DNA of 64,000 bases from CBFDBF01 sp050293315 (GCA_050293315.1 JBNKMS010000023.1:124001-188000), one strand, 5' to 3'; positions 16,125-25,874 are shown, counted from the first letter of the stretch. A program made the numbers and translations. Notes: generated from the sequence alone by a model not told the origin.

Positions 16125-17098
16125 TCTTTGCGTACCTGCGCCATCTGCATGGCACACAGAAGTGCCGCCTGCAGGCTGCCGCTATCAAATTTATCGCTGC
16201 CGGCAAGATCCAGGGCAGTGCCGTGGTCCACCGATGTGCGGATGATCGGTAGCCCTAGGGTGATATTCACGGCCCTGCCAAATCCAAGGTGTTTAAGTAC
16301 CGGCAACCCCTGGTCATGGTACATGGCCAGGACCGCATCGGCCTGCTCCAGGTATCTAGGGGTGAATAGGGTGTCTGCCGGGAGTGGTCCGGTCAGAGAC
16401 ATGCCCTCCCGTCGCAGTCTCTCCAGCAGCGGTTCGATTATCTCTATCTCCTCATGCCCCAGATGACCTCCCTCACCGGCATGGGGATTCAGGCCACACA
16501 CCAAGATGCGTGGGTTCTCGATTCCAAAACGCGTGATCATATCCCGCTGCAGGATCCTGATAACTGACTCCAAGTGTTGCGGGGTGATGGCGCGACTTAC
16601 CTGCGATAGTGGGAGATGGGTGGTGGCCAGCGCCACCCGCAGTTCGGGGGTTGCCAGCATCATCACCGGGGAGCCCCCGGTAAGGGCAGCCAGAAATTCC
16701 GTATGGCCGGTAAAAGGGTGACCGCCATCATTGATAATGCCCTTGTGTACCGGTCCGGTGACCATGGCCTGAAACTCGCCCAGCATACACCCCTCTGTGG
16801 CGCGCCGCAGGGTATTGAGTACGTATTCTGCGTTGGCTTGGTTGAGCTCTCCCGGAAGTGCGGGCTGTTTTAACGGTATAGGTAACAGGGTCAGCTCCCC
16901 CCGGCGTTTCGGGGTGACCTGACTGGTCGGGTCATACTCGTTTAGCTGTATCTCGCGGTTGGTACTGCGTTGGCGTATGAGATCCGGGTCGGCGATGACT
17001 ACGATTTCGTCATCGAGATCCCACTGTGCCAGCTCGCCACACAGATCCGGGCCGATGCCGGCCGGCTCTCCCGGGGTGAAGGCAATGCGGATGCTCAT
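16121..17098 (-). CDS. pdxA: 4-hydroxythreonine-4-phosphate dehydrogenase
   Basis: 325 residues. NAD-dependent step of the DXP-dependent pyridoxal phosphate pathway. Motifs: FTPGEPAGIGPDL, VTGPVHKGIINDGG, HTEFLA, the metal-binding histidines in GLNPHAGEGGHLG and AMYHDQGLPVLK, and TSVDHGTALDLAG. Eighteen bases after surA, the canonical order. Confidence 0.97.
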   Translation of the reverse strand: MSIRIAFTPGEPAGIGPDLCGELAQWDLDDEIVVIADPDLIRQRSTNREIQLNEYDPTSQVTPKRRGELTLLPIPLKQPALPGELNQANAEYVLNTLRRATEGCMLGEFQAMVTGPVHKGIINDGGHPFTGHTEFLAALTGGSPVMMLATPELRVALATTHLPLSQVSRAITPQHLESVIRILQRDMITRFGIENPRILVCGLNPHAGEGGHLGHEEIEIIEPLLERLRREGMSLTGPLPADTLFTPRYLEQADAVLAMYHDQGLPVLKHLGFGRAVNITLGLPIIRTSVDHGTALDLAGSDKFDSGSLQAALLCAMQMAQVRKE

Positions 17099-17115
17099 CG
17101 GGCGATGGCTCTCTC

Positions 17116-18513
17116 CTACATATCTTCCAGGCGGATCTCGACGTATGCCTCATCCCTTAGTCGACGCAGGTATAGCTCGGTCTCTTCTGCCATCTTCCGT
17201 TGGCGGATGATCTCTCGCGCCTTGTTTCGTAACACTTCCTGGGTGCTGTCGTATTTACGACGTTCAATAAGCTGAACAATGTGCCAGCCAAACGGGGTGC
17301 GGAAGGGCTGGCTTATCTGACCAGGGGCAAGATCTTCCAGCTGCTGTTCAAACTCAGGCACCATATCTCCCGGGTTGATCCAACCCAACTCTCCACCTTT
17401 AATTGCTGAGGCGGTATCCTCGGAGTGGGAGCGGGCGAGGGTGTCAAATTTGTCTCCACCCTGAATACGTTGCCGTAGCTGTTGCAGGCGTATTCGAGCG
17501 TCATCATCCGAGGTGATCTCATTGGTCTTTACCAGGATGTGGCGGACATGGCTCTGGTTTACTATCGGGCTATTGCTCTTCATCTTTGGGATAATGCCAC
17601 CCTTATAATTCTCGAGCTTAATGATATGGAAGCCACTGGGGCTACGGATGGGATCACTGACAGCCCCTTTTCTCATCCCTCTTACTACTTTGGCAAACAT
17701 GGTTGGTACCTCGTTTGCCTTGCGCCATCCCAGATCACCACCCTCTAGCGCCTGGCGGCCATCAGATTCGGCCAGTGCAACAGTCTTGAAATCGCTGCCG
17801 CCACGCAGTTTTTTTACTATCCGCGTTGCCTTCTTATTGGCCTGCTGTAACCGTTCAGTTGTCGCCCCCTCCGGCACTGCAACCAGAATATGTAAGATAT
17901 GGTAAGCAGAGCGAGGGGTACGCTTGGGGGCGTTTGTCGGTTTATCTTGTAACTGTCCTCCCTTCCTGGAGATGTAGGCGTCTATCTCACGATCGGTGAC
18001 GCGCACACGCTGGCCTACGATTCTCTCTTGCAATCGACGCATTACGATCTGGTTTTTTATCTGTGCACGAAACTGCTCGAAGCTCATGCCGCTTGCCTTC
18101 AGTGCCTGGCGGAATTGAGGCATGGTCAGGCCATTTTTCTGCGCGATATTATTCATGGCCTGGGCCAGGAGGTCGTCGCTGATATCAATGCCAGCCTGTT
18201 CTGCGGCCGCAAGCTGCAGTTTGGCCAGGATCAGGCGTTCCAGTACCTGGGTTTCCAGAACCCTCTGTTCAGGCAGCTGCGTACCTTTACGTTTTAATCG
18301 TGGTATGACTTGAGATAGTTCGTTATCCAACTCACTGCGTACTACCACATCATCATCCACGATAGCCACAATTCGATCTACATCTAGAACCCTAGATACT
18401 GCTACCTGGCTAGCAAAGAGGCAGAGGCTTGCTGCAACAAACGAGGTTAGAAAAGGTCTGCCATTTGTTGTTATAGCTTGTTGTTTGGTAAAAGATCGTT
18501 TAAGCCATGTCAT
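17116..18513 (-). CDS. surA: periplasmic chaperone / peptidyl-prolyl isomerase SurA
   Basis: 465 residues. A signal sequence (FLTSFVAASLCLFASQVAVS, about 21-40) leads into the N-terminal chaperone domain (VDRIVAIVDDDVVVRSELD) and two parvulin domains, the first around 200-310 (AYHILHILVAV ... SGFHIIKLENY) and the second around 320-430 (VRHILVKTNE ... FGWHIVQLIERR). SurA escorts outer-membrane beta-barrels, including LptD encoded just upstream. Confidence 0.97.
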   Translation of the reverse strand: MTWLKRSFTKQQAITTNGRPFLTSFVAASLCLFASQVAVSRVLDVDRIVAIVDDDVVVRSELDNELSQVIPRLKRKGTQLPEQRVLETQVLERLILAKLQLAAAEQAGIDISDDLLAQAMNNIAQKNGLTMPQFRQALKASGMSFEQFRAQIKNQIVMRRLQERIVGQRVRVTDREIDAYISRKGGQLQDKPTNAPKRTPRSAYHILHILVAVPEGATTERLQQANKKATRIVKKLRGGSDFKTVALAESDGRQALEGGDLGWRKANEVPTMFAKVVRGMRKGAVSDPIRSPSGFHIIKLENYKGGIIPKMKSNSPIVNQSHVRHILVKTNEITSDDDARIRLQQLRQRIQGGDKFDTLARSHSEDTASAIKGGELGWINPGDMVPEFEQQLEDLAPGQISQPFRTPFGWHIVQLIERRKYDSTQEVLRNKAREIIRQRKMAEETELYLRRLRDEAYVEIRLEDM

Positions 18514-18606
18514 GGTTTATTTGTGCCTTTGTGATTTCGTTTACCGATACTTGGAGAATGGATCGATCCTGACTCCATCAGTGTTATCGGTTTTGGGAAA
18601 CAGTGG

Positions 18607-21327
18607 TTAATCTTTCTCGTAGCCGAAGATGCCATCTTCCAGGAAGTCGTCAACTCTTGAGCCAAAACCGGTCAACCCCTTCAACTCCAACTGTATCAGG
18701 AATGCAGTGTTGTCGCTCTGTCCGTTGTCGTGAATGTAATGATGGGCAACTGCTCGGATGGCCCAGCAGCAACTATCGTACTCAATGCCTGCAAAGCTAT
18801 CCAACGTATCCCGTTCACGCCATGAGTAGTTCCAGCGAGCGACCGCGTTGACATTATTTGTGACAGGCCAGCGCAAAGATAGATCACTCTGTTCAATCAG
18901 ACCAACGCGGTAGCGGTGGGCGAGATTGAAAATAGCGCCATCCTCATCCAGGTAGTTAAGGTGGATTGCTGATTGTCTGGTGTGGTGACTGTCATTATGC
19001 GAGTCCCACTGCATGGTGCCGCGGACGCTCCAGTTGTTGCTAAGGCGTGCTGCGAGTTCTGCTACTATAGCGGAGCTGCTATCTTCAATGTCCGCTATGC
19101 CAGGGAGCTGCACATCGCGATCTCTGAAGTAGAATATCTGGCCAATACTGGCGCGAAACAACTCCTGCCCTGAGGCGTTATCCAGGGCACGGGTAGTCAG
19201 TGCGGCGGTCAGTTGATTGGCATCGCCAATGCGATCCTTACCGTAAAAACGGTTCTCGCGGAAGAGCTGCGCGAAGCTGAAGTCAACCTCTGAGGCATCA
19301 AAAACTGGCAGATTATCCTGGTTTTTGTACGGGGTGTAGAGGTAGAACAGGCGTGGCTCCAGAGTGTGGGTTACATTGCGGCCAAACCAGCTGCCCTGGC
19401 GTTCAAAGAACAGTCCTGAGTCGAGGCTGAAGCTAAAAAGCGTACGGTTGGGATCATCCGGGTTGCCTACACCCTCATCTGTCAGGCCATAGGTGGTATA
19501 GCGGCCACTGATCTTGGGGGTGAGATAGCCCCAGCTCTTGATAAGTGGCATGCTGACACTGGGATGGAGGTCAAAGCGATGGCCATGTACTGACTTATCC
19601 CGATCAAAGTATACGTACTCTGAATCTAACTCGAAGCGGAACTTTTTTATATCCCTGTCTAAGTTGAGCAGAAGTTGTGGCAGCCTGGAGTATGGGCGAT
19701 CTGCCAGCGGTCTGAAATCATCAATATTCTGGTAATACTGCAGTCTGGCAAGAACATCCCAGCCATCACCGTAGTAGCGTAGGTCGCCCCTGCGCTCCAG
19801 TTGCTGAACGCTACTAGCGGCGATGCTGCTGCCAATTTCATCCAGATATTCGTTGTCCGATACGTATTTAATATCGGTTTCCACCTGCCATCTTTTGTCT
19901 CTGGGGCTGTTACCTTCGTGCTCAAAGATGCCACGGGTACTACTCTCTCCTGGATTCTGTTCGCGATCATCGGGGATGATTTCAGCTCTGGTCTCGCTGT
20001 AGTACCAGTCGCCGAGGTAGCGGAATTCACCGCCAAGCAGCAGACCGCGCTTGGACATGATGCGGGGAGTAAGGGTGGCATCCATGTTCGGGGCGATATT
20101 GAAGTAGTAGGGAACAGATATGTCGATCCCGGTCTCATCAGAGTGCCCGATCGAGGGGATGAGAAATCCGGATTTGCGTCGGTCATCAATCGGGAAGGTG
20201 ACATAGGGAAGATAGATAAAAGGTACACCCTTAAATGCGACAGTCGCTTGACGGGCGGTGCCAACACCTGATTCCCGATCCAGCTCCAACTCTGATGCCT
20301 TTAGTGCCCAGTCATCATTGCCAGGGGCGCAGGTGGTGTAGCTGATGTTCTCAAACCTGGAGCGTTCACGGTCCTCTATATGGGCGACATCCGCGCTGCC
20401 ACGCCCACGCCGCTTAGGCAGACGGTATTCTGTATTATCCAGGCGGCCTTGATCCTTAGACAGCTCCATATGGGCCGAACTGGCGGATACCAGCAGTCCC
20501 GGTTGCTGGTAAAAGACTGGACCGCTAGCGTCAAGTGAGTCATTTTTTCTGCTGTATTTGACCTCAGCCGCCTCCAGCCGCTGGCGCTGCCATAGCACCT
20601 CCGCGTTACCTGAGAATACGGCCTCATCCTTGTCCTGGCTTAGGTCGGCGCTATCTGCGCTGATCTCGGTCTGTTCTACAAACTCGGCCGAGGCCCCCGG
20701 ATCATTAAGTGGTTCGCTGCACTGGCCCCAGTTGAGATCCCGGTCTATGCGATATGCGTATTCGCCATCGGTCGGCAGGGCGGTGACCGGCTGTGGCTCC
20801 GGCTCAGTTGAGGGGGCGACGGTGGTGGACTCCTCCTGACTGGCTGTAACAGGCTCTGCAACCTCTTGCGCCGGGACGGCCGTTACCTCGGTGTCCTCTG
20901 TAACTGCCGCCGGGGTCTCCCTCTCAGCCGGTTCCACGGGCTCTGTGGCTACCGCAGGGGCCGTCTCGACACCCTCTTCAGCTACTGTCTCCTCCTCACG
21001 CCTCATCGGTTCGGTGACCGGCGCCGCGGTCTCCCGAGGCTGCTGCTCTGCCGCCACCTCAGGTTGTTGCTCGGTGGCCTCATCCTCTGGGCCCGGTTCA
21101 GGCTCTACCGCGACTCCCTCCTGCAGGGGGGCGGTTTGGGCCGGCTCCGCCGTCTCTATAACCGGGGCCGCAGGCTGCTCCTCTGCTACCGGTATTCCGT
21201 CCTTGAGACACTCCCAGCCGCCCTCAGGTCCGGCCTTACACTCCCACCTTGGGGTGGCGGCATGGGCGGCGGGCAGTAGCAACAGGGTGCTTATAGTTAC
21301 CGATAGTATTCTGCGTTTTCCCGGCAC
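18607..21327 (-). CDS. lptD: LPS-assembly protein LptD with an acidic proline-rich N-terminal insert
   Basis: 906 residues, long for the family (E. coli 784). A signal peptide is cleaved near AHA-A (residue 23). Two early cysteines (C30, C40) are followed by a low-complexity region (about 48-190) rich in Pro, Glu, Ala, Thr and Val. Then come the periplasmic N-terminal jellyroll domain (SADLSQDKDEAVFSGNAEV), Cys near residue 200, and the beta-barrel with SYTTCAPG, VPYYFNIAPNMDATLTPR, and the Cys-Cys pair in YDSCCWAIR used for LptD disulfides. Start is GTG at 21327. LptD with LptE inserts LPS in the outer leaflet. First gene of the lptD-surA-pdxA unit and divergent from amgK. Confidence 0.96.
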   Translation of the reverse strand: MPGKRRILSVTISTLLLLPAAHAATPRWECKAGPEGGWECLKDGIPVAEEQPAAPVIETAEPAQTAPLQEGVAVEPEPGPEDEATEQQPEVAAEQQPRETAAPVTEPMRREEETVAEEGVETAPAVATEPVEPAERETPAAVTEDTEVTAVPAQEVAEPVTASQEESTTVAPSTEPEPQPVTALPTDGEYAYRIDRDLNWGQCSEPLNDPGASAEFVEQTEISADSADLSQDKDEAVFSGNAEVLWQRQRLEAAEVKYSRKNDSLDASGPVFYQQPGLLVSASSAHMELSKDQGRLDNTEYRLPKRRGRGSADVAHIEDRERSRFENISYTTCAPGNDDWALKASELELDRESGVGTARQATVAFKGVPFIYLPYVTFPIDDRRKSGFLIPSIGHSDETGIDISVPYYFNIAPNMDATLTPRIMSKRGLLLGGEFRYLGDWYYSETRAEIIPDDREQNPGESSTRGIFEHEGNSPRDKRWQVETDIKYVSDNEYLDEIGSSIAASSVQQLERRGDLRYYGDGWDVLARLQYYQNIDDFRPLADRPYSRLPQLLLNLDRDIKKFRFELDSEYVYFDRDKSVHGHRFDLHPSVSMPLIKSWGYLTPKISGRYTTYGLTDEGVGNPDDPNRTLFSFSLDSGLFFERQGSWFGRNVTHTLEPRLFYLYTPYKNQDNLPVFDASEVDFSFAQLFRENRFYGKDRIGDANQLTAALTTRALDNASGQELFRASIGQIFYFRDRDVQLPGIADIEDSSSAIVAELAARLSNNWSVRGTMQWDSHNDSHHTRQSAIHLNYLDEDGAIFNLAHRYRVGLIEQSDLSLRWPVTNNVNAVARWNYSWRERDTLDSFAGIEYDSCCWAIRAVAHHYIHDNGQSDNTAFLIQLELKGLTGFGSRVDDFLEDGIFGYEKD

Positions 21328-21541
21328 GGTGATTCTCTACTTTTTACTCAATTTGATTTATTGTTTGAATTTCCGGTGGTCCTGAGCCAGTCTAACATAG
21401 TGCAGGATCGGTGGTGTTATTTTAGCCAATAGCAAAGGTGCTCTAAAATCTCATAGAATCGGTTTTTCTTCAATGGTTGTTTGTACCCTATTTCGATAAT
21501 GGTGGCTGTTATGCCCCTCTTTTTTTGCCTGGATCGGTACT

Positions 21542-22525
21542 ATGACGCAACGCTTAGAGCTGTTAAATAGCTGGCTGCAGGAGGGCCTCGGGGTGGCCAA
21601 CCCAGTTCTGGAGCCGGCCTCTGGAGATGCCAGCTTCAGGCGTTATTTCAGACTCTATCTAAAAGATGAAAGTACACGCATCGTCATGGATGCCCCCCCG
21701 GAGCGGGAGGATTGCCGCCCCTTCGTCGAGATAGCGCGTAGCTGGGAGGGGCTGGGGCTGCATCTCCCCCATATCTATGCCGAGGACCTGGAGCGGGGAT
21801 TTCTGCTGCTGAGCGATCTGGGCAATCGACTCTACCTCGATGCCCTGTCAGAGGAGACGGTCGAACAGCTCTATGGCGACGCCCTGGAGGCCTTGGCGAT
21901 CATTCAGGAGCAGGCCCCGACCCAGGGTCTTCCACCCTATGATCGCGCCCTCCTGCAGCAGGAGATGGCGCTGTTCAGGGACTGGTTGCTGCAGGAGCAG
22001 CTTGGCCTGGAGCTGGGGGCAGAGGAGGGCAGGATGCTGCAGCAGAGCTTTGACCTGCTCGCCGAAAACGCACTGCAGCAGCCGCAGGTGGCGGTGCATC
22101 GCGACTACCATTCGCGCAACCTTTTGGTCACCGATCCACCCAATCCAGGGATCCTCGACTTTCAGGATGCCGTGGTTGGTCCGGTCACCTATGACTTGGT
22201 CTCACTGCTGCGCGACTGCTATATCAGTTGGCCGCGGCAGCGGGTTGAGGCTTGGGCCATGGATTACTATCGGCTTGCGCTCAGGTCCGGGGTGTTGCGC
22301 AGTGAGCATGAGGGTGAGTTCCTGCGCTGGTTCGATCTGATGGGGGTGCAGCGCCAGCTCAAGGCGGCGGGAATATTCGCCCGGCTCAACCGGCGCGACG
22401 GCAAGCCGGGATATCTTGGTGATATCCCGCGGACATTGGGATATATCATCGAGGTGGCTCCCGACTATCCGGAGCTGGAGGGGCTGGCAACCCTGATCCA
22501 GCAGCGGGTGTTGCCTGCCCTCTGA
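21542..22525 (+). CDS. amgK: cell-wall sugar kinase AmgK (aminoglycoside phosphotransferase fold)
   Basis: 327 residues with a kinase-like APH fold. SGDASFRRYFRL is the nucleotide-binding start, VAVHRDYHSRNLLV the catalytic loop (Asp as base), and ILDFQDAVVGPVTYDLVSLLRDC the metal-binding segment; this matches AmgK, which phosphorylates MurNAc/GlcNAc at the anomeric position for peptidoglycan recycling. Divergent from lptD, its usual neighbour in pseudomonads and relatives. The partner nucleotidyltransferase murU, usually next, is absent here. Confidence 0.9.
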   Translation: MTQRLELLNSWLQEGLGVANPVLEPASGDASFRRYFRLYLKDESTRIVMDAPPEREDCRPFVEIARSWEGLGLHLPHIYAEDLERGFLLLSDLGNRLYLDALSEETVEQLYGDALEALAIIQEQAPTQGLPPYDRALLQQEMALFRDWLLQEQLGLELGAEEGRMLQQSFDLLAENALQQPQVAVHRDYHSRNLLVTDPPNPGILDFQDAVVGPVTYDLVSLLRDCYISWPRQRVEAWAMDYYRLALRSGVLRSEHEGEFLRWFDLMGVQRQLKAAGIFARLNRRDGKPGYLGDIPRTLGYIIEVAPDYPELEGLATLIQQRVLPAL

Positions 22526-22530
22526 TCTCT

Positions 22531-23709
22531 TTATGGCCTGCCCAGATTGAACGCCACCTCACTCCCGGCCTGCGGGTGGTGCGGTACCATAAAGGAGAGC
22601 AGCAGGGAGATCAGTGCCATACCCGCACCGATCAGGAACACGGCCGAGTGTGACTCTACCCAGATCAAACCCAGTACCACCGGCAGGCCCACTGCAGCGA
22701 TATGATTGATGGTGAATCCGACTGCAGCGGTTGAGCTGATATCCTTTGGGTCGGCGATCTTTTGGAAGTAGGTCTTGATCGCGATTGCCAGCGCAAAGAA
22801 CAGATGGTCCAGCATATAGAGCCCGGCAGCCAGGCGATGGTCGGTGACAAAGGCGTAGCTGGAGAAGATCAGAATCAGGCCGCAATATTCAAAAACCAGG
22901 GCATAACGTTCTCCTATTTTACCTATAAGTTGTCCTATCTTTGGGGCCAAAAATATCTTTAGAGAGGCATTAATCAGGAGCAGGGTGGATATCTGGGCAA
23001 CGCTGTAACCAAACTTCTGCACCATCAAAAAGCCGGCAAAGACGATAAAGATCTGACGCCGCGCGCCAGACATGAATACCAGTGCGTAATAGAGCCAGTA
23101 ACGTCTGCGCAATACGATCTTTTTATGTTGAACCGCCTTTTCCGGATAGTGTGGGAATACAATCCAGCAGCCGACAGCAATCAGCACGGTCAGTCCTCCA
23201 CCAATCACATAGATGGCTATGTAGCCTATATCCCATACCCTGGTGGCCAGTGCCAGCAGTGCATAGACAACGACCGACATTAGAGAACCGGCCGCGACCA
23301 TCCTCCCCAGGATATATGGCGCCCTCTGTTTGTCCAGCCACTGCAGCGAGAGGGATGTCTGCATGGTCTCGTAGTAGTGAAAACCGAGCGACATCAGGAT
23401 CGTTGTGGTATAGAGGCCCCAGGTGGAGGGGAACCAGCCGGTAAGCATGGTGCCCGCACCCATCAGGATCAGCGACAGATAGGCGAGGCGCTGTTCTTTA
23501 TACAGCAGTAGCAGGAACACCGCAGCGAAGGCCATAAATCCAGGTACCTCGCGCAGGCTCTGCAGGATACCGATCTCTCTACCGGTGAATTGCGCCTGGT
23601 GGATGGAGAAGTTGTCGATCTGTGCCATCCAGACCGCAAAGCTCAGCGGTACCGCCGCTGCCATCAGTATCAGCAGAAGTTCGGGGCCTCGTTGTTGCTG
23701 CCAGTCCAT
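22531..23709 (-). CDS. MFS transporter
   Basis: 392 residues, about twelve membrane segments, in the inner membrane. The N-terminal half contains GREIGILQSLREVPGFMAF, and SLGFHYYETMQTSLSLQW is a conserved stretch. The repeat of the fold restarts around LYYALVFMSGARRQIFIVF. The substrate is not evident; no sugar- or drug-specific motif is recognised. ATG 23709 (MDWQQQ) is used; an upstream GTG would add five residues and neither has a clear ribosome site. Convergent with amgK with a five-base gap. Confidence 0.85.
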   Translation of the reverse strand: MDWQQQRGPELLLILMAAAVPLSFAVWMAQIDNFSIHQAQFTGREIGILQSLREVPGFMAFAAVFLLLLYKEQRLAYLSLILMGAGTMLTGWFPSTWGLYTTTILMSLGFHYYETMQTSLSLQWLDKQRAPYILGRMVAAGSLMSVVVYALLALATRVWDIGYIAIYVIGGGLTVLIAVGCWIVFPHYPEKAVQHKKIVLRRRYWLYYALVFMSGARRQIFIVFAGFLMVQKFGYSVAQISTLLLINASLKIFLAPKIGQLIGKIGERYALVFEYCGLILIFSSYAFVTDHRLAAGLYMLDHLFFALAIAIKTYFQKIADPKDISSTAAVGFTINHIAAVGLPVVLGLIWVESHSAVFLIGAGMALISLLLSFMVPHHPQAGSEVAFNLGRP

Positions 23710-23812
23710 TGCGCAACTATACACGTAGAAGACGAAAAATATTTGTTATGATTGCGATAGCGCTAAATATGCAATTTATCCAGGGGGCTTCCAGGACATA
23801 GCCATCTAGGCT

Positions 23813-23901
23813 GCGAGTATAAAACGCAGAGAACGCAAAGTTTCTTTTGTACCTGAATCAATACAAACAATGCGTATCTATGTCTACACGTTTAATCTCC
23901 C
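23813..23901 (-). repeat. dispersed repeat, copy 1 (shortened)
   Basis: On the minus strand it begins GGGAGATTAAACG and ends with AACTTTGCGTTCTCTGCGTTTT then TACTCG. The same ends occur at 25759-25866. The interior differs. It lies in the 255-base space between the MFS gene and the ICMT-like gene, where I see nothing else but AT-rich sequence. Confidence 0.65.
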
Positions 23902-23964
23902 GACCAGGAATATGTTTGTCGTTGACAGTGACCGCTGTAGTTAGAGTATGTACGATGTCTGCAT

Positions 23965-24435
23965 ATGAGTATTAAATCTTTCATGGAGACCAAGATCCCG
24001 CCACCGGTCTATGGCCTGACGACAGCATTGATCATCTGGGGTGTTGCCAGGCTGGTGCCATCCATGGGTTTGATACAGGTGCCGTATAACCGGTTGGGAA
24101 TTGCTCTTATAGTAATTGGAGTAACTGTAGATTTGACTGCGCTTACCCAGTTTTACATGCATAAGACCACGTTCAATCCATTCTATCCGGATCGGGCCGA
24201 CCGGCTGGTGATCTTCGGTATCTATCGCTATAGCCGTAACCCGATGTATCTGGGTCTATTGCTATCACTCAGCGGTTGGGCAATATTTGTTGGTAACCTT
24301 GCCGGGTTTGTCATCCTGCCGTTGTTTGTAACCCTGATGAATCATCTGCAGATCATGCCCGAGGAGCGCGCACTCAGCAGCAAGTTCGGTGAAGATTATC
24401 TGGAATATATGCAACAGGTGCGGCGCTGGCTGTAG
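23965..24435 (+). CDS. isoprenylcysteine carboxyl methyltransferase-like membrane protein
   Basis: 156 residues with about four membrane segments. The ICMT/PEMT motif is in the second half: GIYRYSRNPMYLGLLLSLSG followed by EERALSSKFGEDYLEYMQQV, where the Arg-Asn-Pro and Glu-Glu residues bind SAM. In bacteria such proteins are usually orphans; substrate not known. Convergent with purD. Confidence 0.87.
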   Translation: MSIKSFMETKIPPPVYGLTTALIIWGVARLVPSMGLIQVPYNRLGIALIVIGVTVDLTALTQFYMHKTTFNPFYPDRADRLVIFGIYRYSRNPMYLGLLLSLSGWAIFVGNLAGFVILPLFVTLMNHLQIMPEERALSSKFGEDYLEYMQQVRRWL

Positions 24436-24450
24436 CTTTTCTGGATCTGG

Positions 24451-25734
24451 CTAGGTCTCACGCCCTATGGCGCGGTAGCCGATGTCGCTGCGGTAGTAGA
24501 CACCATCCCAGTTGATCCCGCGGGTAAGCGCATAGGCGCGCTGCTGTGCCTCTTGCACCGTGTTACCGAGGGCGGTGGCACAGAGTACACGCCCACCGGA
24601 GGTGACTACCTGACCATCCAGTTCCGCTGTTCCGGCATGGAACACCTTCTCTCCCTCCACCTCGCCTGAAGGTAGGCCGCTTATCACTGCGCCCTTGGCG
24701 TAGCTGCCGGGATAGCCGTCGGTCGCCAATACAACGCCTAGGGAGGCGCGCTCATCCCACTGAGCGATCTCCTGGTCGACCCGCTCTTCGATCGCAGCCA
24801 GGCAGTGGGCCACTAGGTCCGACTGCATACGCAACATGATGGGCTGGGTCTCGGGGTCGCCGAAACGACAGTTATACTCGATCACCTTAGGGGTGCCGTC
24901 GGCCATGATCATCAGGCCGGCATAGAGAAAACCGGTGTAGGGGAGCCCTTCTGCAGCCATGCCCTTTACCGTTGGCAGTATCACCTCATCCATAATGCGT
25001 TGGTAGATCTCGTTGGTTACCACAGGTGCCGGTGAGTAGGCCCCCATGCCGCCGGTATTAAGGCCGGTGTCGCCATCGCCTGCACGTTTGTGGTCCTGGC
25101 TGGTAGCCATGGGTAGCACATGCTTGCCGTCTGCTATGACAATAAAGCTCGCCTCTTCCCCATCCAGGAACTCCTCAATTACCACTCGATGGCCTGCCTC
25201 GCCGAAGGCGTTTCCGGAGAGCATATCCTTTACAGCATCCTCGGCGGTCTCTAGGTCCATGGCTACGATCACACCCTTGCCGGCCGCCAGACCGTCCGCC
25301 TTGACCACGATAGGTGCGCCCTTCTCCCGCAGGTAGGCCAGGGCCTCATTCTCATCGGTAAAGGTCTGATACTCGGCGGTTGGGATGTTGTGGCGCGCCA
25401 GGAAGTCCTTGGTGAAGGACTTTGATCCCTCCAGTTGCGCTGCCCCCTGAGTGGGGCCGAAGCACTTGAGACCCGCCTGTATGAAGGCATCCACCACACC
25501 GATCACCAGCGGTGCCTCGGGGCCGACGATGGTGAGTCCTACGTTGTGCTCTTGGGAAAAGGTTATTAGGGCCTCTATATCCTCTACGCCGATTGCTACA
25601 TTCTTAAGCTTCGGCTCCAGTGCCGTACCGGCGTTGCCAGGGGCCACGTAGACAGTATCCGCCAGGGGCGATTGGGCCGCCTTCCATGCCAGGGCGTGTT
25701 CACGCCCGCCGCTGCCGATTACCAAGATGTTCAT
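24451..25734 (-). CDS. purD: phosphoribosylamine-glycine ligase (GAR synthetase)
   Basis: 427 residues, full length. ATP-grasp enzyme of purine synthesis step 2. Motifs: MNILVIGSGGREHALAWKAA, VGPEAPLVIGVVDAF, PIVVKADGLAAGKGVIVA and EYNCRFGDPETQPIMLR. GGAG lies upstream of the ATG. Follows purH in the same direction, separated by a repeat element. Confidence 0.98.
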   Translation of the reverse strand: MNILVIGSGGREHALAWKAAQSPLADTVYVAPGNAGTALEPKLKNVAIGVEDIEALITFSQEHNVGLTIVGPEAPLVIGVVDAFIQAGLKCFGPTQGAAQLEGSKSFTKDFLARHNIPTAEYQTFTDENEALAYLREKGAPIVVKADGLAAGKGVIVAMDLETAEDAVKDMLSGNAFGEAGHRVVIEEFLDGEEASFIVIADGKHVLPMATSQDHKRAGDGDTGLNTGGMGAYSPAPVVTNEIYQRIMDEVILPTVKGMAAEGLPYTGFLYAGLMIMADGTPKVIEYNCRFGDPETQPIMLRMQSDLVAHCLAAIEERVDQEIAQWDERASLGVVLATDGYPGSYAKGAVISGLPSGEVEGEKVFHAGTAELDGQVVTSGGRVLCATALGNTVQEAQQRAYALTRGINWDGVYYRSDIGYRAIGRET

Positions 25735-25758
25735 AGTTTACTCCGTACTATTCTGATT

Positions 25759-25866
25759 GGGAGATTAAACGCAGAGGACGCGGAGTCGCAGAGGAGCAAA
25801 GGAAACAAAAGTTTTCTGTGGTTTAGAGTAATAATGAAACTTTGCGCTCTTTGCGTTTCTTACTCG
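25759..25866 (+). repeat. dispersed repeat, copy 2, between purH and purD
   Basis: About 108 bases with partly complementary ends: the left end GGGAGATTAAACGCAGAGG and the right end CTTTGCGCTCTTTGCGTTTC contain inverted AACGCAGAG/CTCTTTGCGTT-like arms. The ends match the element at 23813-23901 in opposite orientation. It resembles a small non-coding, MITE-like repeat. Confidence 0.65.
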
Positions 25867-25874
25867 TCGCTTGA

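Noticed and set aside
20757..21186. Tandem peptide repeat in LptD
   Set aside because: The region is low complexity but I found no regular period.
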